Shown here piece by piece: positions 62,409 to 64,000 of a DNA stretch of 64,000 nt (its first letter is position 1; each line of letters begins with the position of its first letter). The translations under genes and the position numbers were made by a program. The stretch is from the NCBI GenBank assembly GCA_025345505.1, contig JANVCC010000018.1, positions 8,400,998 through 8,464,997 on the forward strand. The letters are read 5' to 3'. Origin of the DNA: Todiramphus chloris collaris. Its lineage: Eukaryota > Chordata > Aves > Coraciiformes > Alcedinidae. The notes under the pieces were generated by a model. It was not told the origin of the DNA. It searched no databases and worked only from the letters and a program-made list of their open reading frames with translations.

Positions 62409-64000
62409 ATCCCAGCTCCACTCAGATATCTTCGATACTTTGAAGCACCTCAGATGCCCTTGGACACCCATATTTAGACAGCTAATCTTAACGGATTACC
62501 CATCTGTTAAGAATTTTCAAAGTAAAATGTAAGTTTCACATTTAATCTTTTTTTTGTGTTCGCTCTCCTTTGTTATTGAAACTATCATGTATTTCATACA
62601 CTTCATACTAGTGCCATGCATAAATTCAGATCTTATCTCTATTGTACTGAACCTAATTTTCATACCAGTGGGATCTGACAACCAGAGACTACCTTCATCA
62701 GTGTCCCTTTCAGGCTCTTCCTGCTTGTGCTCAGATCATGAGCGCATGAGCCTTTAACTTGGAGCTATGGAGAACACTGCCTGATCCTCATGCTTTCAAT
62801 TTGAGAAAAATAATTTCTTCTATCTATCTCATTTGGTTGCCTAGTCCTCAGTTCTTCTTAAGTAGTAAATAATAATGAGTTATGATGTATAATTATAAGT
62901 CATAAATTCTCCAAAACATATCACAATCTCTTTAATGCTTAATTGTCAAAATACCTTTCAGAGCCAAGAAGTGGAATTGATTTCCACAATTGCTGATCAG
63001 AGGCACCACATACATGTTAGATGTGCTTTTACCTCAGAGTGATTTTGAAATATAATGTTTACTTAAAAGACCATATCTTTATAAATGATATTTAAAGGAC
63101 CGTAGGTGTTTGTTTACTCAGAGGCAAATGTAGCCTTGTTAAACATACATTTGCAGCATAACCCTCTTGGTGAGAGGCCAGATAAAAATTAGTAGATTCA
63201 TTTAAATGTGCTGTCTTGGAATCACTCGATAGTCATCGGAAAAAGATTAAGTAATCTCCAGGGAGGTTTCATTCCACTCATTTCAGGATGGAATTAAACA
63301 ACTTTCTGATGTGTCTATTTTCCTACAGGGAGCATGTAGCTATACGTGTCAGACACTCAGCATTTAGACAGCTGAAGTTAACTTTTCAAAATCCCACATT
63401 AAAGTGAGAAATCCCTTTTTCTATATAACATTATTAATGACCACTAAAAAAAATATATCTAGCCTCTGCTTTTGTTAAGAGCTTGATTTACAACAGCCCT
63501 TAGGATATTATATACTGATTATGCTAACAGATTAATCAAGCAGTGTGTTAGCTAAATTTATGACACATCATATCACATCTCCAACGTTACATATATGAAG
63601 AAAAGAACAGTTAGTAAGCCTTAATCTTCTGTAGGAACACAATATTAATTTGTGTTCTTCAGATGCACTAACGTTTTAAAGAAAAACAAATAGTAAACCA
63701 GGATGTATTTACCATAATGATTATGTTACTGTAATGCATAGCAGCTCACAGAGTGGTTAGAATTAATGTTCTCATTAACTGTGTCAAAGATCAAGCTATT
63801 ATACATAAACATGCAAATGCAATGATGACAGGCACAGTATATGATCGCAAATGGACCTGTGCTGGTTGGGTCAGTGCAATGTTTTGAACCATAACAAGAG
63901 CTTCTGGGAGCTGTCAATACAGAAGTAGAACTTGTTACCATCAGTAGTAATAGAGGGGGGATGCTTGTTCAGCTAGTGTTTCCACAGGAAATAATGTGTT
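62409..64000. other. Non-coding unique DNA to window end
   Basis: No gene or repeat is recognised. Frames are at most 71 codons. The sequence is AT-rich and continues past the window edge without a visible feature being cut. Confidence 0.55.

Noticed and set aside
1-64000. CRISPR array, tRNA, rRNA, riboswitch or prokaryotic operon
   Set aside because: No regularly spaced direct repeats, tRNA-like arms, rRNA motifs or dense same-strand gene runs were seen. The repeat content points to a bird nuclear genome.

Overview
This window looks like gene-poor vertebrate nuclear DNA, almost certainly from a bird. The evidence is the repeat content. At least twelve fragments of the CR1 LINE family are spread through it on both strands, and there are two isolated long terminal repeats of the ERVL-like type common in avian genomes. 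I saw no mammalian repeats (Alu, B1, L1). CR1 is also abundant in crocodilians and turtles, so 'bird' rests mainly on the LTR type and is an inference. The sequence is mostly AT-rich with few CpGs.

I found no convincing host protein-coding exon, rRNA, tRNA, bacterial-type operon or CRISPR array. The longest open frames (about 110 to 176 codons) are either pieces of the CR1 reverse-transcriptase ORF, antisense readings of repeats, or chance frames of a length expected in 64 kb. The window is best read as intergenic or deep-intronic DNA. Regulatory elements may be present, but the bare sequence can only suggest candidates.

Layout: 1-3.7 kb is unique DNA with a short CR1 3' end at 1.3 kb. A solo LTR fossil lies at 3.75-4.48 kb. 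An old CR1 at 6.7-7.3 kb and CR1 pieces at 8.5-8.7 kb (minus) and 9.2-9.9 kb (plus) follow. At 9.96-10.65 kb there is an unusual GC-richer block of two diverged copies about 440 bp apart. From 10.7 to 25.5 kb is mainly unique DNA with a CA-rich/TGCTGGCAC repeat block near 18.4-19.0 kb, a purine tract at 19.35 kb, an 8-bp minisatellite at 20.7 kb and a CR1 3' end at 21.1 kb. At 25.5-28.6 kb three minus-strand CR1 elements lie in a row; the middle one (2.36 kb) keeps the C-terminal part of the endonuclease and much of the reverse transcriptase. A plus-strand CR1 with an expanded 3' tail is at 30.6-31.3 kb. A second solo LTR fossil is at 40.4-40.9 kb. Small CR1 relics occur at 42.6 and 53.8 kb, and a larger one at 61.7-62.4 kb. 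The rest is unique AT-rich sequence.

Recognised CR1 sequence adds up to roughly 6.3 kb (about a tenth of the window) and LTR sequence to about 1.2 kb. No functional gene set works together here, and I did not find a previously undescribed system. The more interesting items are the duplicated 10 kb block, the CR1 cluster at 25.5-28.6 kb, and a few CpG-bearing or motif-rich patches that could be conserved regulatory DNA.
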